Below, in pieces: positions 32,420-40,185 of a DNA stretch of 64,000 nt (its first letter is position 1; every line of letters starts with the position of its first letter). The position numbers and the translations under genes were made by a program. The stretch is from Duncaniella muricolitica. GTDB taxonomy: Bacteria > Bacteroidota > Bacteroidia > Bacteroidales > Muribaculaceae. The DNA lies in contig CP061009.1 of assembly GCA_025808375.1 (NCBI GenBank), positions 992,001-1,056,000 on the forward strand, written 5' to 3'. The notes under the pieces were generated by a model. It was not told the DNA's origin. It searched no databases and worked only from the letters and a program-made list of their open reading frames with translations.

Positions 32420-33361
32420 TCATGCTTGCTCGGTGAGGAAGCGTTCGACGTCGAGGGCGGCTTTGCAACCCATTCCGGCGGCCGAGATGGCCTGGCGATA
32501 GGTGGGGTCGGCTACGTCGCCGGCTGCGAAAACACCTTCGATATTGGTGGCTGTGCCCTGGCCCTTGACCTTGATGTAGCCCTGCTCGTCACATTCGAGT
32601 TCGGGACGGAATATCTCGGTGTTGGGGTTGTGGCCTATGCCGAGGAAGAAGCCGTCGATGGGGAGGTCATAGCGACGCTCCTGTTCGGTGCCTACATGTT
32701 CCACAAGGTGCGCGCCTTCGACAAATTCGGCTCCGTAGAGGCCTACGGTGTTGGTGTTGAAGAGCACGTGAATATTTTCTTTCTCCTCGACGCGACGCTG
32801 CATTACCTTGGATGCGCGCAGGAAGGGCTTGCGCACGATGAGATATACCTCCGATGCGAGGTTGCTGAGATAGAGAGCTTCCTCACAAGCGGTGTCGCCT
32901 CCGCCCACTACTGCAACCTTGCGCTTGCGGTAGAAGAAGCCGTCGCATGTCGCGCATGCCGAGACGCCGAGTCCGTTGTATTTCTTTTCGTCCTCAAGAC
33001 CGAGATATTTGGCCGACGCACCGGTGGCGATGATTACGGTCTGGGCCTCGATGGTGAGACCTCCGTCGGTGGTGGCTATGAAGGGACGCTTGGAGAAGTC
33101 GATGTGGGTCACGATGCCCGGACGGATGTCGGCACCGAAACGGAGAGCCTGGTTGCGCAGGTCGTCCATGAGCTGAGAGCCGAGCACACCCTGGGAATAG
33201 CCGGGGAAGTTTTCGACTTCGGTGGTCTGTGTGAGCTGTCCGCCGGGCTGTATGCCTTCGATTACGAGAGGTGCGATGTTGGCACGCGAGGTGTAGATGG
33301 CGGCAGTGTAGCCTGCGGGGCCTGAGCCTACGATGAGGCAGCGGGTCTGGATGTCTGACAT
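32420..33361 (-). CDS. trxB: Thioredoxin reductase
   Basis: FAD/NADPH flavoenzyme of 313 residues reducing thioredoxin. It has the N-terminal FAD motif GSGPAGYTAAIYTSRA near 12-27, redox pair CATC in VSACATCDGFFYRK near residues 136-139, NADPH motif GGGDTACEEALYLS near 153-166 and C-terminal GVFAAGDV. Standard length. It is on the same strand as lolA and ftsK. Confidence 0.95.
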   Translation of the reverse strand: MSDIQTRCLIVGSGPAGYTAAIYTSRANIAPLVIEGIQPGGQLTQTTEVENFPGYSQGVLGSQLMDDLRNQALRFGADIRPGIVTHIDFSKRPFIATTDGGLTIEAQTVIIATGASAKYLGLEDEKKYNGLGVSACATCDGFFYRKRKVAVVGGGDTACEEALYLSNLASEVYLIVRKPFLRASKVMQRRVEEKENIHVLFNTNTVGLYGAEFVEGAHLVEHVGTEQERRYDLPIDGFFLGIGHNPNTEIFRPELECDEQGYIKVKGQGTATNIEGVFAAGDVADPTYRQAISAAGMGCKAALDVERFLTEQA

Positions 33362-33412
33362 GGCTTTGTTGTTAAAGTTTTTTACAGTTGAATATTGATG
33401 ATTAGGGTAAGA

Positions 33413-34024
33413 TTATCTTAGGTCTACGACGTTGACGTTGGGAAAGCGTCGTGAGTCGAAGCGGAAGTCGTCGGCCGGCAGACGTGAGCCTGTGCTGACC
33501 GAGCGGATGTCGAGCGTCACCTTCTGATTGTTGGTCATGGCGAGGGTGATGCGTGTGGGATAGAGGGTCTTGTCGTCGATGGTGATGTCGGCCGAAGTGA
33601 TGTCGGCCTTGGGATTTTTGGCCTTGAGCCTGACAGCAGTCTTGCCGGCCGGAGCTTTGAGAGGCTGAGAGGTATAGGCGGTGGAGAATGTCTTGATGAT
33701 GGCCAGGGGATTGATCTGGCTTACTTCCTCGGGAGTGGGGGTGATGATGTTGACTTCGCCTATCTGAGAGGAGTAAGTCCACTGGGTCTTGCCGTCATAC
33801 CACGAGCGCAGGCCGGGCGACGAGATGGTAAACATGTCGCCCTGTATCACGAGCTGTCCGTCGGCCGAATGTCCGTCGGCCGAGACGGTATAAGTGACAT
33901 AGAGGCTCGGAGCACTCTTGATTTTGGCGGCGCAACGGTCGAGTATGTCGCCCGAGGCGGAAGCCGCGGAGCCGGCTAGCGCGCAGAGCAGCAGGGGGAG
34001 CAGTAGGGTTATGAAGCGTTTCAT
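33413..34024 (-). CDS. lolA: Outer-membrane lipoprotein carrier LolA-like protein
   Basis: Periplasmic carrier of 203 residues with a signal peptide (about 1-23, LLLPLLLCALAGSAASA) and the half-barrel LolA pattern: ILDRCAAKIKSAPSLYVTYT, then GDMFTISSPGLRSWYDGKTQWTY broken over strands, and later IDDKTLYPTRITL. It overlaps the 3' end of ftsK by 4 bp, a conserved Bacteroidota pairing that suggests co-translation. Confidence 0.85.
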   Translation of the reverse strand: MKRFITLLLPLLLCALAGSAASASGDILDRCAAKIKSAPSLYVTYTVSADGHSADGQLVIQGDMFTISSPGLRSWYDGKTQWTYSSQIGEVNIITPTPEEVSQINPLAIIKTFSTAYTSQPLKAPAGKTAVRLKAKNPKADITSADITIDDKTLYPTRITLAMTNNQKVTLDIRSVSTGSRLPADDFRFDSRRFPNVNVVDLR

Positions 34025-36855
34025 CTGTTGTCGAGTATTCGTTCGAGTGAAATGAGGTCGACGAGCACCGAGCGGGGCTTGCCGCCCTGTGATGCTCCTA
34101 CGATACCGGCGGCTTCCATCTGGTCCATGATGCGGCCGGCACGGTTGTAACCTATATTATAACGACGCTGGAGCGATGAGGTTGAGGCGGTGTCGCTCGA
34201 GACGATAAACCGTGCACACTCGTCAAAGAGCGGGTCGCGGTCGGTGAGCGAGGCCACCGAAGCGGTGTCGTTGCCCTCGGGCACGTATTCGGGCAGTTCG
34301 TAGGGTGCGGTGTAGCCTACCTGTTCGCCGATGGAGTCGCAGATGTCGCTCACTTCGGGTGTGTCGATGAAGGCACACTGCACACGTTCGAGTTTGCCGT
34401 TGTTGGAGAAGAGCATGTCGCCCTTTCCTATCAGTTGGTTGGCTCCAAGCTGGTCGAGGATAGTGCGTGAGTCGTTGCCCTGGATTACGCGGAAGGCAAT
34501 ACGGCCGGGGATGTTGAGCTTGATATTGCCGGTGATAACGTTGACGGTTGGTCGCTGGGTGGCTATGATGAGGTGGATGCCGGCAGCGCGGGCCACGGCT
34601 GCGAGGCGCGACACGGGTTCTTCGATTTCTTTGCCCTGACGTATGATGAGGTCGGCAAACTCGTCGATGACCAGCACGATGTAAGGGAGAAAACGGTGCT
34701 TGTTCATGTTGAGCCGTCGGGCTATGAATTTCTCGTTATACTCCTTGATGTTGCGCGCGCCGGCCTTCTCGAGAAGTTTGAGGCGGTTGTCCATCTCGAT
34801 GCAGAGCGAGTTGAGCACGGTCACCACCTTTGACATGTCGGTGATGATGGCTTCCTCGTCGGGCAGTGCGGCCAGATAGTGACGCTCGAGCTTGCGGTAG
34901 AGGCTCAGCTCGACGCGCTTGGGATCGATGAGCACAAACTTCAGTTCGGCGGGATGTTTCTTGTAGAGAAGTGATGCGATGATGGCGTTGAGCCCTACCG
35001 ACTTACCCATGCCGGTCGCACCGGCCACGAGGAGGTGGGGCATCTTGGCGAGGTCGGCCATGAATATGTCGCCCGAGATGGTTTTGCCCAGAGCCATGGG
35101 GAGCTCCATCTTGTTGTTGCGGTAAGTCTCGCTGTCGAGTACCATGCGCATCGGCACAACCTGCGGGTCCTTGTTGGGGACCTCAATGCCGATGGTGCCT
35201 TTGGCGGGGATAGGGGCGATGATACGTATGCCGAGTGCTGCGAGACGAAGCTGGAGGTCGTCGCCGAGGCTCTTGATGGAGCGGGTGCGCACTCCGTCGG
35301 CCGGGATTATCTCATAGAGGGTTACGGTCGGGCCTATGGTAGCTTCGATGTGTGAGATGGTCACGCCGCAATTTTTGAGCGTGTTGATGATGCGCTGCTT
35401 GTTTTCCTCCATGGTCAGGACGTCGATGCTGGGACCGCTCTCTTTGGCGGGGCGCAGGAGTTCGATGTCGGGAAAACGGAAGTTGGAGAGGTCGGCACGC
35501 GGGTCGTAGGGGGGGAGTCCGCGCGGGTCCACTATGTCGGCATCGGGGTCGTTGATGACGGGGAGCGAGTCGGCAAAGAGCGGAGTGAGCGGCTCGGTGT
35601 CGGTCTCCTGTTCAGTCTCTTGCTCGATGTCGGAGTCGGACGATGGGAAGAGGGGCGAATCAATGTCATCGGAGTCTTCGACAATGTGGTCGGTCGTGTC
35701 GGATGTGTCGACAGTTTCGTCTGTATCTGTGTCGGCGGTAGGCTCACTATCGGTTACGGCGGGGATGTCGGCAGTCGGGGCCTCGGCGGGTTGTAACGGT
35801 GAGGTAACGACAGGCTGCGGAGCCGGCGAGGGTGTCGGGTCGATGACTGCGGCAGCAGACTGAACCGGCTGAATGGGCTGAACCGGCTCCGGCTGCGTGG
35901 CGGCTGAGGCTGCGGCGGCTTGTGCAGCGGCAAGGTCGGCGCGGAGGCGGTCGTTCTCTTCGCGGAGACGACTGTTCTCCTCATTGGCCTCCTGTATGCG
36001 TCGTGATTCGCGTCGGGCACGTCGCTCGGCCTGCTTGGCGCGATAGCCGTCGAGACCTGAGCTAAGTACTGACCATCCGTTGCGCAATTCGTTGATATAC
36101 AGCATGACCATCATCGACACCAATATAAGGCTGACGGCTATGGCACCCCATATGCCGGTGTAGTCGATGAGCCGCTGATTGAGCAATTGGCCGTGCATAC
36201 CGCCCCAATAGACGGGCGATGCTATCTCGTAGGTGATGAGTCCGGCCACGACGGATATTGCCACCGTGGAAAGCAGACATCTCATGGTCATGCCCCAGAA
36301 TCCGGGGCGGTAGACGCCTATCATCGAGAGTCCGCACGCACCGAGATAAAAGATGAGTATAAAGGCTCCGACACCAACCCAGTCATAGATGAGTGTATGG
36401 GCGAGGAGTGCGCCGAAGCGGCGTCCGGCGTTTTCATACATGTCAAGATTGAGCTCGCCGTTGAGCAACGCGCTCTGGTCGGAACCGAGTGTGAAAAAGT
36501 AGGAGCATGACACCACGAAGGTGTAGGCCGCGAAGAAAAACAGTATGATGCCGAAAAACTTGAACATCCTCATGCCGCTGATTGATGCGATGACGTTCTC
36601 GAGCCATGCAGGACGCGAGGGGGCGGCCGGTGGGGTAGCTGTGGTGTCATCGGTCCGTGGAGACTCCTGCCCGCTGGGTTGAGAGGTGGCGGTTGAGGCT
36701 GTATCGGTGTCCGGCCGGACGGGTTGTGTGACTGTTGTCGGCTGTGGGTCGGAGGAGGTTGTCGTCCCGACGTGGGGATTGAGCATTTCCTCCGGGTCAA
36801 AAGAGGTTGAGTCAGAGTAGGATGACTCGTCTATGGGTGAGTAGGTTGTGGGCAT
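34021..36855 (-). CDS. ftsK: DNA translocase FtsK/SpoIIIE
   Basis: Septal DNA pump of 944 residues. An unusual Ser/Thr/Pro-rich N-terminal tail of about 85 residues precedes four or five transmembrane segments (about 95-260), then a coiled-coil/alanine-rich stretch and a long acidic Thr/Asp/Pro linker (about 340-455). The motor domain follows with Walker A VAGATGMGKSVGLNA near residue 625 and Walker B VLVIDEFADL. The C-terminal gamma winged helix (RRYNIGYNRAGRIMDQMEAA) recognises KOPS-like polarity sites. A consensus promoter lies 27 bp upstream. Confidence 0.93.
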   Translation of the reverse strand: MPTTYSPIDESSYSDSTSFDPEEMLNPHVGTTTSSDPQPTTVTQPVRPDTDTASTATSQPSGQESPRTDDTTATPPAAPSRPAWLENVIASISGMRMFKFFGIILFFFAAYTFVVSCSYFFTLGSDQSALLNGELNLDMYENAGRRFGALLAHTLIYDWVGVGAFILIFYLGACGLSMIGVYRPGFWGMTMRCLLSTVAISVVAGLITYEIASPVYWGGMHGQLLNQRLIDYTGIWGAIAVSLILVSMMVMLYINELRNGWSVLSSGLDGYRAKQAERRARRESRRIQEANEENSRLREENDRLRADLAAAQAAAASAATQPEPVQPIQPVQSAAAVIDPTPSPAPQPVVTSPLQPAEAPTADIPAVTDSEPTADTDTDETVDTSDTTDHIVEDSDDIDSPLFPSSDSDIEQETEQETDTEPLTPLFADSLPVINDPDADIVDPRGLPPYDPRADLSNFRFPDIELLRPAKESGPSIDVLTMEENKQRIINTLKNCGVTISHIEATIGPTVTLYEIIPADGVRTRSIKSLGDDLQLRLAALGIRIIAPIPAKGTIGIEVPNKDPQVVPMRMVLDSETYRNNKMELPMALGKTISGDIFMADLAKMPHLLVAGATGMGKSVGLNAIIASLLYKKHPAELKFVLIDPKRVELSLYRKLERHYLAALPDEEAIITDMSKVVTVLNSLCIEMDNRLKLLEKAGARNIKEYNEKFIARRLNMNKHRFLPYIVLVIDEFADLIIRQGKEIEEPVSRLAAVARAAGIHLIIATQRPTVNVITGNIKLNIPGRIAFRVIQGNDSRTILDQLGANQLIGKGDMLFSNNGKLERVQCAFIDTPEVSDICDSIGEQVGYTAPYELPEYVPEGNDTASVASLTDRDPLFDECARFIVSSDTASTSSLQRRYNIGYNRAGRIMDQMEAAGIVGASQGGKPRSVLVDLISLERILDNR

Positions 36856-36881
36856 ACTGCGGGAGATGGTGTTTTGAAAAG

Positions 36882-36913
36882 CAAAGTTAATAATTTAGAT
36901 TTGCAAATTCAAA
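36882..36913 (-). promoter_or_regulatory. ftsK promoter
   Basis: Minus strand: TTTG at 36913-36910, a 20-nt spacer and TAACTTTG at 36889-36882. Both elements match the Bacteroidota consensus exactly. Confidence 0.65.
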
Positions 36914-37018
36914 CGTTTTTACGATAATTTTAAGAGGTGATAAAGATTGAGCCGTGGCTGAACATCGGAGGGCGGGAGTGCGTTTGAAAGACAGGATACA
37001 TATATTATAATATAGAAT

Positions 37019-37522
37019 ATGAAAAAGATAGGAATATTTTATGGCTCCACCACCGGCACTACCCAAAGTGTGGCCGGAAAGATAGCCGAATGTCTCGGAG
37101 TGTCACCCAGTGATGTACATGACGTGGCCTCGTGTGCTCCGTCGACGGTGGCCGATTATGACGTGTTGCTCTTTGGCGCGAGCACCTGGGGTGCCGGCGA
37201 TCTGCAGGAGGATATGGACACATTTCTCGACGGTATCCAGTCGATGGACCTGAGAGAGAAGGAGGTGGCCATATTTGGCTGCGGCGATGACTCTATGAGC
37301 GATACGTTTTGCAACTCGGTCGGAGAAATCTATCACCGGCTGCATGACACGCATGCCCAGTTTGTCGGGCCGTTCAACAACGCCGGCTATGACTACGAGC
37401 ACTCGGGCAGCGATGTAGAGGGTATGATAGTGGGCCTTTGTATCGACGAAGTCAACCATCCCGAGGAGACCGAAGGGCGTATTAAAGCCTGGTGTGAGGA
37501 GATTAAGAAGGAATTTTGTTAG
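37019..37522 (+). CDS. fldA: Flavodoxin
   Basis: FMN electron carrier of 167 residues. The phosphate loop is YGSTTGTTQSVA at residues 9-20; the aromatic FMN loops are FGASTWGAGDLQ near 52-63 and GCGDDSMSDTFCNSVG near 88-103. Long-chain flavodoxin length. A weak TTTG at 36983 may be part of its promoter. Confidence 0.92.
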   Translation: MKKIGIFYGSTTGTTQSVAGKIAECLGVSPSDVHDVASCAPSTVADYDVLLFGASTWGAGDLQEDMDTFLDGIQSMDLREKEVAIFGCGDDSMSDTFCNSVGEIYHRLHDTHAQFVGPFNNAGYDYEHSGSDVEGMIVGLCIDEVNHPEETEGRIKAWCEEIKKEFC

Positions 37523-37538
37523 AAAATGTGAAATAATA

Positions 37539-37569
37539 TTGTCGTTGTGGGGAATTTTTCTTAAATTTG
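37539..37569 (+). promoter_or_regulatory. rpmH promoter
   Basis: TTG at 37539-37541, a 20-nt spacer and TAAATTTG at 37562-37569, 44 bp before the L34 start codon. Confidence 0.6.
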
Positions 37570-37612
37570 CACCTCAAAATGTGGAATAACAAAAAATAAA
37601 CCATATACGGCA

Positions 37613-37768
37613 ATGAAAAGAACATTTCAACCTTCTAACAGAAAGAGAGTAAACAAGCACGGATTCCGTGCACGTATGGCTACCCCCGACGGACGCAAGG
37701 TGCTTGCACGTCGTCGCGCCAAGGGTCGTCTCCGTCTCACAGTATCTTCCTCTATCAGCGGTAAGTAA
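37613..37768 (+). CDS. rpmH: 50S ribosomal protein L34
   Basis: A 51-residue, very basic protein, found by reading the sequence directly. It begins MKRTFQPSNRKRVNKHGFRA, continues with RMATPDGRKVLARRRAKGR, and ends SISGK, the full L34 signature. It has its own promoter and a strong terminator at 37801-37845. It is not next to rnpA or dnaA as in many bacteria. Confidence 0.97.
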   Translation: MKRTFQPSNRKRVNKHGFRARMATPDGRKVLARRRAKGRLRLTVSSSISGK

Positions 37769-37800
37769 TACTCTGAGCATACAAGAAATCGAATTTTATT

Positions 37801-37845
37801 GCCGAGGGCTGCCGGACACATTGTCTGACAGCCCTCGGCTATTTT
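37801..37845 (+). terminator. Terminator of rpmH
   Basis: GCCGAGGGCTG (37801-37811) pairs perfectly with CAGCCCTCGGC (37829-37839), followed by TATTTTATT. Confidence 0.75.
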
Positions 37846-37972
37846 ATTGGTTTATGTCTCATACTGAAATGTTTGACAACAGTACCATGACGGCCTGTTT
37901 GAAACCAAACAACAGTGGCGGGCGTTATCCTCATAGGGGCAATCCATGCCTATACATTAATATATAATAATC

Positions 37973-39187
37973 ATGCGACAGATAATAAGACATTTCACCG
38001 ATGACGACCTGTATAAGTTCACGATGTGTTGTGCCGTGATAGAGAATTATCCGCGCACGCGGGTGAAATACAAGTTCAGCGACCGTGACGACACTGTGTA
38101 TCCTCCTGGCTTTGCCGACGAGCTGCGCCGACAGATAGAGATGCTCGAGACGGTGACGGTGACCGACGAGGAGATAGAGTTCATGAAGCGCAAGTGTCGC
38201 TACATACCGGTGTGGTTTTACAGTTTTCTCAAAGGATTCCGTTACGACAGCCGCCGGGTCACTGTGAGTCAGGACGAAGAGGGACATCTGAGCGTAGAGT
38301 TTGAGGGGAGCTGGAGCGACACCATATTGCTTGAAGTGAAGGTGCTCGCCATAATCTCCGAACTTTATTATATGATGACAGGCGAGAGCACCCGTCTCGA
38401 CTATGACGACTTTTACGAGCGTTCGCGCCACAAGGGTGAGCGTCTCATAAAAGCCGGATGCACTTATAGCGATTTCGGCACACGGCGCAGGGCATCGTTT
38501 GAGGCACAGGACACGTTGGTAAGAGCCATGAAGGAGTGTCAGGAGAGTCTCGGAGGTCCCGGATGTTTCGTAGGCACGAGCAACGTGTATTTCGCCATGA
38601 AGTATGACCTGACGCCGGTCGGCACCATGGCTCATGAACTGATATGCGGTATCGCGGGGATGTATGGCCCGCAGATGGCCAATTACATAGCCATGAAGAC
38701 GTGGGCGCATACCTACAGGGGCGCGCTGGGGACATTTCTTTACGACACTTACGGCTGGCGCATATTCAGTCTGAATTTTTCGGAGGATTACGCCAACATG
38801 TTCAAGGGGCTGCGGGTGGACAGTGGTGACAACCGCTGCGAGCTCGACATGATAGTGGATAAGTATCGCTCGCTCGGTATCGACCCACGCACCAAGCAGG
38901 TGGTGTTCAGCAACGCACTTGATGTGGATGCGGCTATAGAGTTGCAATGTTACGCGGCCGACAAGTGCATCCCGTCGTTTGGCATAGGCACACATTTCAC
39001 CAACGATTTTCCCGGCGTTACTCCGATGAATATAGTGATAAAACTGTTGGCAGTGAAGATTACGGAGTCGTGGCCGTTTTATTGCAGCACATGCAAACTC
39101 AGCGAGGATCACGGAAAATATACGGGCGACCCGGCCACAGTGAGACGCTTTCTCGAGGCTCTGCATCTGAGGGAGCCGGAGGTGTGA
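37973..39187 (+). CDS. pncB: Nicotinate phosphoribosyltransferase
   Basis: NAD salvage enzyme of 404 residues making nicotinate mononucleotide. It begins IIRHFTDDDLYKFTMCCAVI, has EGSWSDTILLEVKVLAIISE near 103-122, FGTRRRASFEAQ near 165, GTSNVYFAMKYDLTPVGTMA near 199-218 (including the region of the regulatory histidine HEL), and SFGIGTHFTNDFPG near 333-346 in the phosphoribose-binding part. Length and order fit PncB. Confidence 0.93.
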   Translation: MRQIIRHFTDDDLYKFTMCCAVIENYPRTRVKYKFSDRDDTVYPPGFADELRRQIEMLETVTVTDEEIEFMKRKCRYIPVWFYSFLKGFRYDSRRVTVSQDEEGHLSVEFEGSWSDTILLEVKVLAIISELYYMMTGESTRLDYDDFYERSRHKGERLIKAGCTYSDFGTRRRASFEAQDTLVRAMKECQESLGGPGCFVGTSNVYFAMKYDLTPVGTMAHELICGIAGMYGPQMANYIAMKTWAHTYRGALGTFLYDTYGWRIFSLNFSEDYANMFKGLRVDSGDNRCELDMIVDKYRSLGIDPRTKQVVFSNALDVDAAIELQCYAADKCIPSFGIGTHFTNDFPGVTPMNIVIKLLAVKITESWPFYCSTCKLSEDHGKYTGDPATVRRFLEALHLREPEV

Positions 39188-39245
39188 ACTCTCGGTGTCA
39201 GATGTGCGTTTCTATAATAGAAACCAAACAACAAATATATATATT

Positions 39246-39404
39246 ATGGAAAAGAAACATGACATGACTGCGGCCGAGGCCCAGCAGAAATATCCCGGAG
39301 TAGAGACTGACAATGCCGACAACGACAAGGTAGACCCCAAGCTCGTCAAGGAGGAGACCAAGGAGCTCAACAACAATCCGCGCAATAACGATATTGACAA
39401 TTAG
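39246..39404 (+). CDS. Small hypothetical protein, 52 residues
   Basis: Short hydrophilic protein starting at ATG 39246 (MEKKHDMTAAEAQQKYPGVE), rich in Asn, Asp, Lys and Glu, without membrane segment or cysteine; probably largely disordered. A start 17 codons earlier would read through a non-coding-looking AT stretch. It lies 58 bp after pncB on the same strand and may be co-transcribed. No family recognised. Confidence 0.55.
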   Translation: MEKKHDMTAAEAQQKYPGVETDNADNDKVDPKLVKEETKELNNNPRNNDIDN

Positions 39405-39414
39405 TCCCTAAGGA

Positions 39415-39556
39415 GATACAAAAGTTTCAAAAGGACATAAGAAACATAAGTTTTTTATTTTAAGACAGGAGTTTAAGATAAGTTTCTATGACTTCACTCT
39501 CTATCTTCTGAAATAAAAGACTTATGTTTCTTATGTCCTTTTGACGCTTTTGTATC
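39415..39556. repeat. Family B palindrome, copy B7
   Basis: GATACAAAAGTTTCAAAAGG and on to about 39455, pairing with the arm ending GTATC at 39556; one substitution near the right end (TTGACGC against GTTTCAA). The loop contains GACAGGAGT, a fragment of the inner core seen in B1 and B4. Confidence 0.8.
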
Positions 39557-39569
39557 TATTCTCCAAGAC

Positions 39570-39622
39570 ACACCGGACCCCTCCGCTGTCGGCCGATGAC
39601 CGATGACGGAGGGGTCGGGTGT
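39570..39622. terminator. Strong hairpin between convergent genes
   Basis: ACACCGGACCCCTCCG (39570-39585) and CGGAGGGGTCGGGTGT (39607-39622) pair over 16 bp with one mismatch. It lies just after family B copy B7 and before the stop codon of the lipoprotein gene. Confidence 0.55.
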
Positions 39623-39639
39623 AGGTATGATGGATGGTG

Positions 39640-40119
39640 TTATTCGAGCGACTGTGAGATTGTGGCGTCGGGCACATCTGTGCCACCGCCTTCGTCACCG
39701 GGCTGATCCTCGGGAGCAGCTACAATCACGACCTTGTACTGGAAGATGCCCCAGCCAAGCGACTTGCCTTCCTGGAATATCTGCGAGTTGATGGTGAGAG
39801 TGTGGTCGCCTTCGGCCATGTCGGAGGTGTCAATCTCAACAGAGAAGGGTGCTACACCGGTGGTGTAGAAGGGTATGCCGTCCCAGATGTAGGTGGTCTG
39901 GCCGAGGGCGGCCTTGCCTGTGCCGGGAGCCGGCTTTACGATAAGGGCGTCGATCTTGAGGGGTTCGCCCTTCACTACGTATAACGTACCGTCATTGAGT
40001 GTGCCTCCTGAATACTCGATGGAGAGACTTACTTCGGGAATACTCTTGTCGTCATCGTCACAAGCCGAGAACAGCGTGAGAAACGGCAATGCCAGGAGAA
40101 GAAAATAAAACTTTTTCAT
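39640..40119 (-). CDS. Predicted lipoprotein of unknown function
   Basis: A 159-residue protein with a lipoprotein signal (MKKFYFLLLALPFLTLFSAC, cysteine at 20) followed by DDDD, an acidic start that in Bacteroidota (consensus K/D-rich after Cys) can mark surface export. The mature part is beta-rich and immunoglobulin-like (VVKGEPLKIDALIVKPAPG, then HTLTINSQIF), with a Gly/Pro/Asp-rich tail. No enzyme motif is seen. It lies 66 bp downstream of clpB on the same strand. Confidence 0.6.
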   Translation of the reverse strand: MKKFYFLLLALPFLTLFSACDDDDKSIPEVSLSIEYSGGTLNDGTLYVVKGEPLKIDALIVKPAPGTGKAALGQTTYIWDGIPFYTTGVAPFSVEIDTSDMAEGDHTLTINSQIFQEGKSLGWGIFQYKVVIVAAPEDQPGDEGGGTDVPDATISQSLE

Positions 40120-40185
40120 AATAAAATATTTAGAGAGATAATTGAAAAGAGAGGTCGGGGATGGAGATGGTGGTCGCGATACCCG

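Noticed and set aside
37931..39166. 411-codon minus-strand frame opposite pncB
   Set aside because: Antisense to a clear enzyme gene; no recognisable protein pattern.
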